Assembly: GCA_964390335.1 (NCBI GenBank)
Contig: CAYMHU010000020.1
Coordinates: forward strand, 1-64,000
Direction of reading: 5' to 3'
Source of the DNA: Granulosicoccus sp964390335
GTDB taxonomy: Bacteria; Pseudomonadota; Gammaproteobacteria; Granulosicoccales; Granulosicoccaceae
Length of the DNA: 64,000 bases
Shown here: positions 8,471-17,367 of the stretch, piece after piece
Numbering within the stretch: the first letter of the stretch is position 1
Layout of the letters: each line of letters begins with the position of its first letter
Translations under genes and position numbers: made by a program
Notes under the pieces: generated by a model
The model's database searches: none
What the model saw: the letters and a program-made list of their open reading frames with translations, nothing else
Told to the model about the DNA's origin: nothing

Positions 8471-9469
8471 CTATTGTTTACCTAATGTAACCTCAATACG
8501 TAATAAGCCACCGTAGGCTTGTTCATAATCATTTGAAGCTGACCAACTGACACTAGGCCAAATTTCATAAAAAAACCAATCTCGCCAAACACTATGGCGA
8601 AATCGTACTCTCACTTCCCCACCCTGAAAGCGGTCTGTGGCGTCATAGTTCAACGCCGTTGTATAACCCGTAATACCCTCTAACGCTATGGCCATTTTCG
8701 GTCCTAAGTCTGCGTATATGCCCAGCGTTTCTCCAATACCAACGCCTTTATAGTCTTTACGCCACACAAACTCAGTGGAGTTTCTGAAATAAATGTTCTT
8801 GCGTTTTGTGAACGGCCGGGTTAGATCATAGCGGAATCGATTATCGTAACCCGAGTATGAAAAATATTTGAAGCTATTCGAGATTCTATTTTCGAAACCC
8901 CAAATCCAGTCGTGCTTGTATGCCATATTAATACGGCCGAATACCTGAGCCTCATCATCTTTATAGCTAGCGCCTATATCAAAATTAAGGCTGGACGTTT
9001 CTCTTGCCGTGCGTACAAAACGTAAAGCCAGCGCAATGCTATCGTCACCCTCACGTGCAGTCCTTTCGCGTTGGGCAGCATCCGTGTTTGCGGCACTGCT
9101 GTCATCATCACCAGTGCTTAACAATAATCGATAACGTTTCTGAGCCTGGGGCAGTACCAATCGCAGTTTTACTTTGGCGGCAAGTTTTGCAGGTTCTGCA
9201 CCGGGTTTAATCGTATCCAAACGGATTCTGGCCCAACTATTATTCAGTTCAGACTGCGATTCTCCAGAACCGAGAAAGTCGTCTATCTGTACCACGAATT
9301 TGCTAAACCGGTCGCTAACTTTGCCATGGGTATCATCAACCAACTCACCCACATCGGATAACACACTAGGCTTGTCTACATCGTTATTGTCGTTTGACTG
9401 AGCATAGCCCGAGGACACATAGCCAGAACAAATTAACAGGACAATCAGATACCGTTCAATACGCAACAT
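8471..9469 (-). CDS. Uncharacterised exported protein, probable outer-membrane beta-barrel
   Basis: I do not recognise a named family. The ATG at 9469 gives a clean signal peptide (MLRIERYLIVLLICSGY, cleavage near YAQ); a TTG at 9481 in the same frame would overlap the hisC stop. The mature protein has a helical or charged N-terminal third. From about residue 140 it has a run of alternating polar and aromatic strands (for example WGFENRISNSFKYFSYSGYDNRFRY and VRVRFRHSVWRDWFFYEIWPSVSW), typical of outer-membrane barrels. It begins 8 bp after hisC and is probably co-transcribed with it. No function is assigned. Confidence 0.75.
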   Translation of the reverse strand: MLRIERYLIVLLICSGYVSSGYAQSNDNNDVDKPSVLSDVGELVDDTHGKVSDRFSKFVVQIDDFLGSGESQSELNNSWARIRLDTIKPGAEPAKLAAKVKLRLVLPQAQKRYRLLLSTGDDDSSAANTDAAQRERTAREGDDSIALALRFVRTARETSSLNFDIGASYKDDEAQVFGRINMAYKHDWIWGFENRISNSFKYFSYSGYDNRFRYDLTRPFTKRKNIYFRNSTEFVWRKDYKGVGIGETLGIYADLGPKMAIALEGITGYTTALNYDATDRFQGGEVRVRFRHSVWRDWFFYEIWPSVSWSASNDYEQAYGGLLRIEVTLGKQ

Positions 9470-9477
9470 AAATTGTG

Positions 9478-10542
9478 TCAAAGAAAATCTGCCCCATCAA
9501 TGCAGCTAATAAGTTGTTGCATTTCAGCATCTGTGCCAATCGTTATTCTTAACCATGGTGTTAAGTCTCCTTTATTCCAATAACGCACCAAAATGTCATG
9601 CTGATTTAACCAATCAAATAACCGTGCTGCGTTCCGTTGTGGCGGAGACACAAATATAAAGTTGGCGGCGCTAGGCAATATTTTGAAATTGCGCTCCTGC
9701 AAAGCAGCAACAACCTGCGCTCGTGTTACACAAATTTTCTCGATCGTCTCTTTGTAGTAATTGTCGTCTTGCAAGGACGCGATACCGGCTTTTTGCGCAG
9801 CCGCATCTATCGGGTAAGAATTAAATGAATTCTTCACACGCGTTAATGCATCAATAAGATCAGGCGAACCCATTGCCACTCCCAGGCGCATGCCTGCCAT
9901 GGAACGGCCTTTAGAAAACGTTTGCGACACCAACAAGTTGGGATACTTATTAACCAGCGATGACACGCTACGCGCGCCAAAGTCTGCATAGGCTTCGTCT
10001 ACTAAAACGACCGTGTTGGGTACCCGCGCTAGCAGCGATTCAATTTGTTCATACGTCACTGCCATAGAGGTAGGCGCATTTGGATTGGGGAATACGATAC
10101 CACCACCATTATCAGTAAACGCATCAAGGTTTATGGAAAAATCGTCTTGCAGTGCAATCGAGTTCTGTTCGATGTTGAGTAAGTCGCAATATACAGGGTA
10201 AAAACTGTAGCTCAGCGTTGGGAATTGCAGCGATTTACTCCCGGTAAAGAACGCCATAAAAGCCAATGCAAGAATTTCATCTGAGCCGTTGCCAACAAAT
10301 ACTTGAGCTAACTTAAGTTGATGATACTCGGCCAACGCCTGGCGTAGCTCCAGCGATTCGGGATCGGGATAGCGGCGCAGTGCATCACCGGTAATTGATG
10401 ACAAAGCCTGCAACACCCCCGGTGCCGGTGGGTAGGGGTTTTCATTGGTATTAAGCTTTACGATATTCTGACCGAAACGTTGTTCACCCGGTACGTACGG
10501 CGATAATCGCCGCACAAGTTCGGTCCAGTAGACTTGGCTCAT
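9478..10542 (-). CDS. hisC: Histidinol-phosphate aminotransferase
   Basis: PLP-dependent class I/II aminotransferase, 354 residues. It converts imidazole-acetol phosphate and glutamate to histidinol phosphate and 2-oxoglutarate in histidine synthesis; some homologues also act on aromatic amino acids. Visible features are the N-terminal KLNTNENPYPPAP, the phosphate/PLP-contact region GNGSDEIL, the DEAYADF motif and the PLP-lysine segment SQTFSKGRSMAGMRLG. It lies outside any his operon here, 21 bp after the IclR regulator gene on the same strand, so it may be expressed with that regulator. An amino-transfer role outside histidine synthesis is possible. Confidence 0.9.
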   Translation of the reverse strand: MSQVYWTELVRRLSPYVPGEQRFGQNIVKLNTNENPYPPAPGVLQALSSITGDALRRYPDPESLELRQALAEYHQLKLAQVFVGNGSDEILALAFMAFFTGSKSLQFPTLSYSFYPVYCDLLNIEQNSIALQDDFSINLDAFTDNGGGIVFPNPNAPTSMAVTYEQIESLLARVPNTVVLVDEAYADFGARSVSSLVNKYPNLLVSQTFSKGRSMAGMRLGVAMGSPDLIDALTRVKNSFNSYPIDAAAQKAGIASLQDDNYYKETIEKICVTRAQVVAALQERNFKILPSAANFIFVSPPQRNAARLFDWLNQHDILVRYWNKGDLTPWLRITIGTDAEMQQLISCIDGADFL

Positions 10543-10563
10543 GAGCGTATGCGAATCCAGTGA

Positions 10564-11346
10564 CTAGTCGTTCAGTAAAACCGATAAATCGGAACTGGCT
10601 TCACGAACCTGTGGTAAGAATTCGGTAAGTGAATCATACGAAATGCGCATGCACGGCGCGTGAAACGATAGCGTTGCATACAATCTGTTGGACTCGTCTT
10701 TTATAGGTACTGCCAGCGCAACCATACCTTGTATGTATTCCTCGTTGTCGAGCGCATATCCTTGCTCAGCAATTAAATCTAATTCATTCAATAGCGCTTT
10801 GCTATCGACGTGGGTGTTGTCGGTATAACTCTGCAACTTTATATTATTAACCAGTTTTTCACGCTTTGCGGGTGACAAACTGCTTAAGAACATTTTACCA
10901 CCGGCAGTCGCACATACTGGCACCCGACTACCTATTTGTAATTGCACTCGAACCGGCCAGTGAGTCTCGGCTCGATCAAAGTAAATCATTTCGGCACCAT
11001 CAGGCACGGCAATGTTGCAGGTTTCGCCAATTTCTTCCGACAGTGCTCCCAAAATGGCTCGACGCTGTGCTTGGATGGGGGCACTGGCAAGTACGCCCAT
11101 CGCCACTCGATGCAATCGGTGTCCTGGTTGTAGGCCGCGCTGGTTCATGCGGGTTTGGATATACCCTTGCTCTTGCAGCGCAGACACAAGTCGGTGCAAA
11201 CTGGCCTTGGGAATATTCAGCTGTGATGCAATATCCGTTGAGGTGACCGGGCGCTCAGCGGAGGCGACCATGTCCAAAATGTCCAGCACGCGATTCACCG
11301 TAGAGCCTTTCACTGCTTTGGGGCTGCTGTCTTTTACATGATTCAT
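10564..11346 (-). CDS. IclR-family transcriptional regulator
   Basis: DNA-binding regulator of 260 residues. The N-terminal winged helix-turn-helix covers about residues 17-75 (VNRVLDILDMV, TSTDIASQLNIPKASLHRLVSALQEQGY), and the C-terminal IclR effector-binding domain follows (FDRAETHWPVRVQLQIGSRVPVCATAGGKMFLS). It is divergent from a GMC oxidoreductase gene across 198 bp. IclR proteins commonly control the adjacent divergent gene, so control of the oxidoreductase by a small carboxylate or alcohol-derived effector is a fair inference. hisC follows on the same strand. Confidence 0.93.
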   Translation of the reverse strand: MNHVKDSSPKAVKGSTVNRVLDILDMVASAERPVTSTDIASQLNIPKASLHRLVSALQEQGYIQTRMNQRGLQPGHRLHRVAMGVLASAPIQAQRRAILGALSEEIGETCNIAVPDGAEMIYFDRAETHWPVRVQLQIGSRVPVCATAGGKMFLSSLSPAKREKLVNNIKLQSYTDNTHVDSKALLNELDLIAEQGYALDNEEYIQGMVALAVPIKDESNRLYATLSFHAPCMRISYDSLTEFLPQVREASSDLSVLLND

Positions 11347-11544
11347 GTGATAGCTAATTCTCGCGCTTCCATCAGAACAATTGCCGGTTTTGGCCTACTG
11401 CGCATTTCGGCACAATCGCAATCGTATCGATACTGAGTCTCAAAGTACCGATATAGGTATGTTTTTACAACCGCCAAAGGTACAATTGAGCTGAAAACGG
11501 GATTTTTGGTACCGTTATTGGCTATTTGCTGGATTAAACGATAA
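11347..11544. promoter_or_regulatory. Divergent promoter region between IclR regulator and GMC oxidoreductase
   Basis: The region holds the perfect 10-bp palindrome GTATCGATAC at 11424-11433. It also holds a shorter dyad, TACC-6-GGTA, at 11446-11459, and a related TACCG element near 11508-11513. These are candidate operators for the IclR protein. No strong sigma-70 boxes could be fixed by eye. Confidence 0.4.
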
Positions 11545-13137
11545 ATGATCGACAGTTTCGATTACGTGATTATTGGGGCAGGCTCGGCCGGTTGCGTCAT
11601 GGCAAACCGCTTGTCTGAAAGTGGTACCTACACCGTAGCGCTGCTTGAAGCCGGCGGACCGGATAACAACCCGTGGATCCACGTACCGGTTGGTTACTTT
11701 AAAACGATGCACAACCCGAAGACCGATTGGTGTTATGAAACTGAACCCGATCCAGGCATCAACAATCGAGTATTAAAGTGGCCGCGCGGCAAAGTGCTGG
11801 GCGGTAGCAGTTCTATTAATGGGTTGTTATACGTACGTGGGCAACATGAAGACTATGATCGTTGGTCCGAGCTCGGCTGTGCGGGTTGGTCCTACGATGA
11901 GGTGCTGCCATTTTTTAAGAAAGCTGAAAATCAGGCCCGCGGTGAAAGTGAGTATCACGGCGCAAGCGGCCCGCTGCATGTTAGTGATATGACCTTTAAA
12001 CGACCGATCTGCGATGACTTTATTCGCGGCGTCAGTGAACTCGGCACACCGATAACTGACGACAACAATGGCGCATCACAAGAAGGGGTCGGGTATTTCC
12101 AACTAACTGCACATAATGGCAGGCGATGCAGTTCCGCAGCCGCGTACCTGAGCGGTATCAAAAAACGGCCTAATCTGACGATCCTGACCCATGCTTTGGT
12201 TGAACGAATCGGGTTCGAAGGCTCGCGTGCACATACTGTGCATTTCCAACAAAAAAATGTAGCTCGTGCGATTAACGCTAACCGGGAAGTCATCCTGTGC
12301 GGTGGCGCCATTAACTCACCGCAATTGCTGCAACTATCCGGCATTGGTCCGGGCCAGCTATTACAGGATCACCAAATCAACGTGGTTGCGGATTCGCCTA
12401 ACGTTGGCATGAACCTGCAAGACCATTTGCAAATTCGTACCGTGTATAAAACAACAAAACCCAACACGTTAAATGATGAATTGTCTAATCCAATTCAAAA
12501 GATGCGCGCGGGTTTAACCTACTTAACACAACGCAGTGGCCCGCTCAGCATGGCTGCCAGTCAGGTATACGCGTTTTGCCGAACCCGACTTTCCAACGAC
12601 AGGCCGGATATCCAGTATCACTTCCAGCCGCTGAGTGCGGACTCCCCAGGCGAAGGGCTGCATCCGTTTTCAGCTATAACCGCATCTGTGTGCCAATTGC
12701 GGCCTGAAAGCCGTGGTTCAATACGGATTAAATCACCCGATCCAACCGAGCATCCGCGTATTATCCCTAACTACTTGTCTACTGAGCTCGATTGCGAGAC
12801 AGCGATTGAATCTATAAAACATACCCGGCAAATTATGCAAACCGACGCTATGCGGCCGCACATACTGGAAGAGTATTTACCCGATCCAGCAGCGCAAACT
12901 GACGAGCAATTACTGGATCAGGCACGTTCTATATCCAACACGATTTATCATCCGGCTGGCACCTGTCGCATGGGCAATGATGAACACTCCGTACTTGACC
13001 CGCAACTACGTGTCCGTGGTGTGGCCGGGCTTCGGGTCGTGGATGCCTCTGTGATGCCAGAGATTGTATCTGGCAATACCAACGCGCCAACTATTATGAT
13101 TGCCGAACGCGCCGCAGATTTCATATTGAACAACTAG
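11545..13137 (+). CDS. GMC-family FAD-dependent oxidoreductase (choline/alcohol dehydrogenase-like)
   Basis: Flavoprotein of 530 residues that oxidises an alcohol, probably in the cytoplasm or on the inner membrane face; no signal peptide is seen. The N-terminal FAD-binding motif is YVIIGAGSAGCVMANRLSE. GMC signature 1 is PRGKVLGGSSSINGLLYVRG, and signature 2 is GGAINSPQLLQLSGIGP. The C-terminal catalytic region has YHPAGTCRMG and VVDASVMPEIVSGNTNAP, with the conserved His and Asn. Similar proteins act on choline, aliphatic alcohols or polyethylene glycol; the substrate cannot be fixed here. No bet genes are adjacent, which argues against a glycine-betaine role. Confidence 0.93.
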   Translation: MIDSFDYVIIGAGSAGCVMANRLSESGTYTVALLEAGGPDNNPWIHVPVGYFKTMHNPKTDWCYETEPDPGINNRVLKWPRGKVLGGSSSINGLLYVRGQHEDYDRWSELGCAGWSYDEVLPFFKKAENQARGESEYHGASGPLHVSDMTFKRPICDDFIRGVSELGTPITDDNNGASQEGVGYFQLTAHNGRRCSSAAAYLSGIKKRPNLTILTHALVERIGFEGSRAHTVHFQQKNVARAINANREVILCGGAINSPQLLQLSGIGPGQLLQDHQINVVADSPNVGMNLQDHLQIRTVYKTTKPNTLNDELSNPIQKMRAGLTYLTQRSGPLSMAASQVYAFCRTRLSNDRPDIQYHFQPLSADSPGEGLHPFSAITASVCQLRPESRGSIRIKSPDPTEHPRIIPNYLSTELDCETAIESIKHTRQIMQTDAMRPHILEEYLPDPAAQTDEQLLDQARSISNTIYHPAGTCRMGNDEHSVLDPQLRVRGVAGLRVVDASVMPEIVSGNTNAPTIMIAERAADFILNN

Positions 13138-13229
13138 TTAAGCACTGTCGAAACTTGTGTTGATCAGCAAGGCTTGGCATTGTGCGTATTTGTTAATACA
13201 CTCAAACTTTATTCAGCGTAAGACCAACC

Positions 13230-14216
13230 ATGAGCGCATTTAATCAAATTCTTGACAAGGCTCGCGCTGGTCAAAAACGTATCGTATTACCAGAAGCCAC
13301 CGATGAACGTGTACTACAAGCTGCAGCAGAGGTAGTACAGCAACAACTGGCAAAGCCTGTTTTGGTGGGGAATCCAGAACAAATCAGCGCACATGCTCAA
13401 TCACTTGATATCAACCTTAACAACGTAGAGCTGGTTGACCATCTGCAATCAGACAAACTTGAGCAGTACGCCGCGAAGCTGGTTGAACTGCGCAAGCATC
13501 GCGGCATGGACATTGAAAAAGCCAATGAAGAATTAAAAAACGCCTTTGTATATGCGTGCATGATGATGGCTAATGACGACGCAGATGGTTGTGTCGCCGG
13601 CGCTATTACGGCAACCGCTCATGTGGTTAGAGGTGCTATGCAACTGGTAGGAAAGCGCGACGATGTAAAACAGGTTTCCAGCTTTTTCATTATGCGCATG
13701 TTGGATCAGCATCCTGTAAAAGACGTGATGGTCATTGCCGATTGTGCATTGGTTATCGATCCGGATGCCGAAGAACTAGCTTCAATTGCAGCCGATACCG
13801 GTGATAGTGTTATTCAGCTATTGTCGATGGAACCTGAGATCGCCATGCTCTCTTTCTCCACTGCTGGTAGTGCCAAACACAAACACGTGCGCAAAGTCAG
13901 CGAAGCCAGCGCCTTACTGTCTAATCTAAAACCGCAATGGCGGGTAGTTGGTGAAGTGCAGCTGGATGCCGCCGTAATTCCGTCCATTCTGGCCAGCAAA
14001 GCCCCAGAATCTGCATCAGACAGTCCATGTAACACACTTATCTTCCCAAACCTCGATGCCGGCAATATCGGCTACAAACTTATCGAACGATTTGGCGGCG
14101 CCCAAGCCATTGGGCCGGTTTTACAGGGCTTAAACAAGCCCGTAAACGACCTGAGCCGTGGCTGTCAATTGTCAGATATTGTGAACTTAGTCGCTGTGAC
14201 CGCAGCACAGTGTTAA
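13230..14216 (+). CDS. pta: Phosphate acetyltransferase (short form)
   Basis: Interconverts acetyl-CoA and acetyl phosphate. At 328 residues it is the short form consisting only of the PTA/PTB catalytic domain; the DRTGG and CobB-like N-terminal domains of the E. coli long form are absent. Characteristic segments are RIVLPEATDERVLQAA near the N-terminus, DGCVAGAITATAHVVRGAMQLVG, MLSFSTAGSAKH and NTLIFPNLDAGNIGYKL. It lies 92 bp after the GMC oxidoreductase gene on the same strand. No ackA is present in the window. A phosphotransbutyrylase activity is a less likely alternative. Confidence 0.9.
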   Translation: MSAFNQILDKARAGQKRIVLPEATDERVLQAAAEVVQQQLAKPVLVGNPEQISAHAQSLDINLNNVELVDHLQSDKLEQYAAKLVELRKHRGMDIEKANEELKNAFVYACMMMANDDADGCVAGAITATAHVVRGAMQLVGKRDDVKQVSSFFIMRMLDQHPVKDVMVIADCALVIDPDAEELASIAADTGDSVIQLLSMEPEIAMLSFSTAGSAKHKHVRKVSEASALLSNLKPQWRVVGEVQLDAAVIPSILASKAPESASDSPCNTLIFPNLDAGNIGYKLIERFGGAQAIGPVLQGLNKPVNDLSRGCQLSDIVNLVAVTAAQC

Positions 14217-14396
14217 CACGGTAAACAAACGCGCAATTATCTGAGCTAAAACGATTTTTGGGAATCAAGCCTTGAGCCTGATTGCCGATAAATTTCTCAA
14301 AGCAACACGACAATTTCGTCTATAAAATACTCATAGACAGTAAAAGATCGACGCTCCTGAATTAATCAGGATTAAAAATTAACCAAAGAATGAATC

Positions 14397-14840
14397 TTGG
14401 GAACTGTGCGAAGCTTAGCTGCAACAATATTAATTAGCCTGGTGTTCGGTTTATTTATCGCGGCCTTCGCGTGGCCTTTCTACACAGGTGCTAATGCCAT
14501 AATCGCCATAATGATTGGCGAAGGCTCTATCCTTGATTCAATAAATCAAATCCCAACCAAAAATATACTGGCCGACTTTATCGATGGCTATAAACAAAGC
14601 GCGCCAATTGCCGCCGCCATTGGCTTCGTTGCCCTTGTCGACTACTTACTGCTGTCGCAGAATAAATACACTGGGTATATCTCAGGCATTCTCGTGGTCA
14701 TTGCGTGTGTCGCACTGGCTTTTGTATTTTATAAAAATCCATCGCATGTACTGCCAGGCTTCGCGCTAACGGGTGTGTTGTTATGGCTGCTGTACAAGGT
14801 GTTGGACATTTTATTCAGGCTAAGAAGAGTGGCTACCTGA
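14397..14840 (+). CDS. Small inner-membrane protein of unknown function
   Basis: I do not recognise the family. The protein has about 147 residues and four hydrophobic segments (about 5-30, 70-85, 92-110 and 118-137), so it is an integral membrane protein. The start is uncertain: a TTG at 14397 or a GTG at 14406 gives the same first helix. The stop is 1 bp before the ATG of the following caspase-like gene, so the two very probably form one transcript and may work together. A TCCTGA/TCAGGA dyad at 14355-14371 lies upstream. Confidence 0.7.
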   Translation: MGTVRSLAATILISLVFGLFIAAFAWPFYTGANAIIAIMIGEGSILDSINQIPTKNILADFIDGYKQSAPIAAAIGFVALVDYLLLSQNKYTGYISGILVVIACVALAFVFYKNPSHVLPGFALTGVLLWLLYKVLDILFRLRRVAT

Positions 14841-14841
14841 C

Positions 14842-16341
14842 ATGCGCCAATCCTACCTTAGTAAAAAAACGCTACTAAGCTGCCTCATAACTTACAGCGT
14901 ATGTCAGTTGCCTCAGGCATTTGCTGATCAAGTCATATTGATTGGTGGGGGCGATAATCTAAATACGACGCCTGCTCAGATAGAGCAAAACATCGCGTGG
15001 GTTCAACGTATTCTGGATCAAAACAGCTTGTCGGTTAGTACATTTTTTACAGACGGCGATCAAACCTCTCCCGATGTGTTTTATCAATTTACAGAAGACG
15101 AAACCGAAGAATTCAAAGAGATTGATTTATACGCTCGAGCACTCGAACCACTTGCCCGGGTATACGGGGAGCAACATCTGAATTCACTGCGAACCCGCAG
15201 TAACAACATTGAAAACCTGACGGGCAGCACGGTGGCTACGGACCTGTCGACATCCATCGCAAAAATATTACGTGAAAATCCGGACAAATCTAATTTACTC
15301 GTATTTAACGGTCGTAGTAAAAAAAACGTAAACGATGATTCGCAACCATCAATTGCGCTATGGAACAACACGCAAATGTCGGTAGCTGAATTGCACAGCT
15401 TGCTTAAAAACACAACCACACCTACTCGGTTTGTTATGACTCAATGCCAATCAGGTAGCTTTCACCGACTGGCCTATGAGAATCCAGCACATGGTATGAC
15501 ATTGGCTCAGAACAAGCGCTGTGGTTTTACCGCCAGCTCAGTGTATAGCGATTCTGAAGTCTGTTCCGAATTCGTCAACAACTCCGACTACAGAGACTAC
15601 TCAACGTATTTCTTTGCAGCACTGGATGGCTACGATAGAGATGGCGAAATTCTCCCACTTGATCCCGATAGCAATCAGGATGGAAAAGTAACGCTGCGAG
15701 AAGCTCATTTTTATTCGATGCAAGAAGCTCACAGTATTGATCTATCAAGATCAAGCAGTGAAGACTTTTTGCAGCAATGGGAACCTTGGTTTTTAAAGTG
15801 GACTTCGGCCAACCAAAACTTACCTAATAACGAATACGCGAAACTGTTTCGCACAACAGCTGACAAACACAGTGTGTCTTTAGACAATGACACTGCCAAA
15901 ACAATCAGAAACGCGCTGAATTCGCTAGAACAAGATATAGTCAGTTTGCAGACCCAACGTGATGAGCTGGAGGCAGACATTCAGCAATTACAATCCAAAA
16001 TAATCACTGATGCCAGCAGTCGCTGGCCAGCACTGTTAGGCCCGTACACTGCAAGTTATCAATCACTGGCCGCATCGGGAGAGCTACTGGTTATATCTGA
16101 GTGGATATCCAAGCAGCCAACTTATGTTAGCGTCTTGAAAAGTCAGCAAGACGCAACACTGCTAGATGAAACAATGCTAGACAACCAACGCCAGCAAACT
16201 CAAATGAGAAAGCTCTTGCACTTTCGGGAGCTGGCTAACTTGAAAGAACAGTTGTATCAGTACGGTTCAAATGACGACATTCAAAGCTATGAGAGTCTTG
16301 TGTCGTGCGAAGACACGCCATTAAAAATTTCAGAAAGATAA
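14842..16341 (+). CDS. Secreted caspase/legumain-like protein with EF-hand, catalytic His apparently lost
   Basis: Exported protein of 499 residues with a Sec signal (residues 1-29, cleavage near AFA). The fold suggestion comes from the hydrophobic strand VILIGGG at the start, and from the strand plus Cys motif FVMTQCQSGSF (Cys202), which matches the cysteine loop of clan CD peptidases (caspases, C13 legumains). The strand that should end in Gly-His-Gly reads LLVFNGRSK (residues 152-160), so the catalytic His is not where expected. A canonical EF-hand loop lies at 276-287 (D-x-N-x-D-G-x-V-T-x-x-E). A coiled coil follows at about 355-390. It is coupled to the membrane protein upstream. The 3' end overlaps the convergent asparaginase gene by 12 bp. 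Confidence 0.65.
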   Translation: MRQSYLSKKTLLSCLITYSVCQLPQAFADQVILIGGGDNLNTTPAQIEQNIAWVQRILDQNSLSVSTFFTDGDQTSPDVFYQFTEDETEEFKEIDLYARALEPLARVYGEQHLNSLRTRSNNIENLTGSTVATDLSTSIAKILRENPDKSNLLVFNGRSKKNVNDDSQPSIALWNNTQMSVAELHSLLKNTTTPTRFVMTQCQSGSFHRLAYENPAHGMTLAQNKRCGFTASSVYSDSEVCSEFVNNSDYRDYSTYFFAALDGYDRDGEILPLDPDSNQDGKVTLREAHFYSMQEAHSIDLSRSSSEDFLQQWEPWFLKWTSANQNLPNNEYAKLFRTTADKHSVSLDNDTAKTIRNALNSLEQDIVSLQTQRDELEADIQQLQSKIITDASSRWPALLGPYTASYQSLAASGELLVISEWISKQPTYVSVLKSQQDATLLDETMLDNQRQQTQMRKLLHFRELANLKEQLYQYGSNDDIQSYESLVSCEDTPLKISER

Positions 16342-17367
16342 CGATGTTTGATCGTTAATCTGGATTTCATTCCACGCGGACGACATCTCTGCACGACCAA
16401 CTGTATCGCCACGAGAATTCGTTAAGGTCGGCGATACGTATTCTTCTAAATCTCGATAGATCGATTTATCAAGCAATCCAAGCTTTAGCAGTACTGCTCC
16501 TAAGGCCACACGCCCACCGCGATCCTGCCCGTCATCCATTTTTAATGCGATTCCAATCCCTTGTTCCGGAATACACGCGGTATAACATCCTTCTGCGCCC
16601 ACCTTAGCCAATACCCGTGGAGCCAGGCTTTGCATTAGGTCAGTGCACAAGCGCTCTTTGCCAGCGACAAGATACGGGTGATCGGAAACGGCCGACTGAA
16701 TGCGTTGTATTGCAGCAGTGCGTTTGGGTCCTTGCGATCGGGCATCAGCAAAGCGCGCCATAGCTAATGCAATGCGATGTAGCGGCAAGGCCAAGCACGG
16801 GATACCGCAGCCGTCATAGCCCCAGGGTAGTTGTGCAACCCGGGTGCTACTCATGCTTTCGAGCACATCAAACCAGCGTTGCTGTGCCGGATGACCATAA
16901 AGCCGATAATTAGGCGTGGCTTCACCAAGATGCTGACACGTAGACAACATGCCCATATGTTTACCCGAGCAATTATGATGCATCCGAGTCGGGCCTTGAC
17001 CCGTTTCCATCAGTGCGTATGCCGTCACCTCATGCATTGGCAGGCTAGCGCCACATTCAAGGTCGTCAGCATCACACCCAATTTTGTCTAACCAACTTGC
17101 GACTAGATCAACATGTGCGGGCTCGCCATTGTGAGACGCGCAGGCTAAGGCAATATGCTCACTTTGAAGCCCAAAGTGTTCAACCGCGCCAGATTCAACA
17201 AATGGGATTGCCTGCAAAAATTTGATGGACGACCGCGGAAAAATGGAGTGTTGTACATCGCCCATAGACAACAAAACCTGTCCATCGGATTGCACCACGG
17301 CAACCGAACCACGATGTCGACTTTCTATGGCGCTGCCACGCCATAAATTAACCAGTACCGGGTTCAT
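16330..17367 (-). CDS. Asparaginase of the thermolabile Rhizobium etli-like family (Asparaginase_II domain)
   Basis: Cytoplasmic L-asparaginase-type amidohydrolase, 345 residues, hydrolysing asparagine to aspartate and ammonia. It belongs to the beta-lactamase-like family (PF06089), unrelated to E. coli AnsA/AnsB. Typical segments are WRGSAIESRHRGSVAV at the N-terminus, FPRSSIKFLQAIPFVESGA (carrying the Ser-x-x-Lys pair of the active site), CASHNGEP and NCSGKHMGML. It overlaps trpS by 4 bp (ATGA), so the two genes are co-transcribed. Its 3' end overlaps the convergent caspase-like gene. Confidence 0.88.
   Translation of the reverse strand: MNPVLVNLWRGSAIESRHRGSVAVVQSDGQVLLSMGDVQHSIFPRSSIKFLQAIPFVESGAVEHFGLQSEHIALACASHNGEPAHVDLVASWLDKIGCDADDLECGASLPMHEVTAYALMETGQGPTRMHHNCSGKHMGMLSTCQHLGEATPNYRLYGHPAQQRWFDVLESMSSTRVAQLPWGYDGCGIPCLALPLHRIALAMARFADARSQGPKRTAAIQRIQSAVSDHPYLVAGKERLCTDLMQSLAPRVLAKVGAEGCYTACIPEQGIGIALKMDDGQDRGGRVALGAVLLKLGLLDKSIYRDLEEYVSPTLTNSRGDTVGRAEMSSAWNEIQINDQTSLSF

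Noticed and set aside
12211..12221. GGTTCGA-like tRNA T-arm sequence
   Set aside because: It lies inside the GMC oxidoreductase gene with no acceptor or anticodon stem around it; no tRNA was found in the window.
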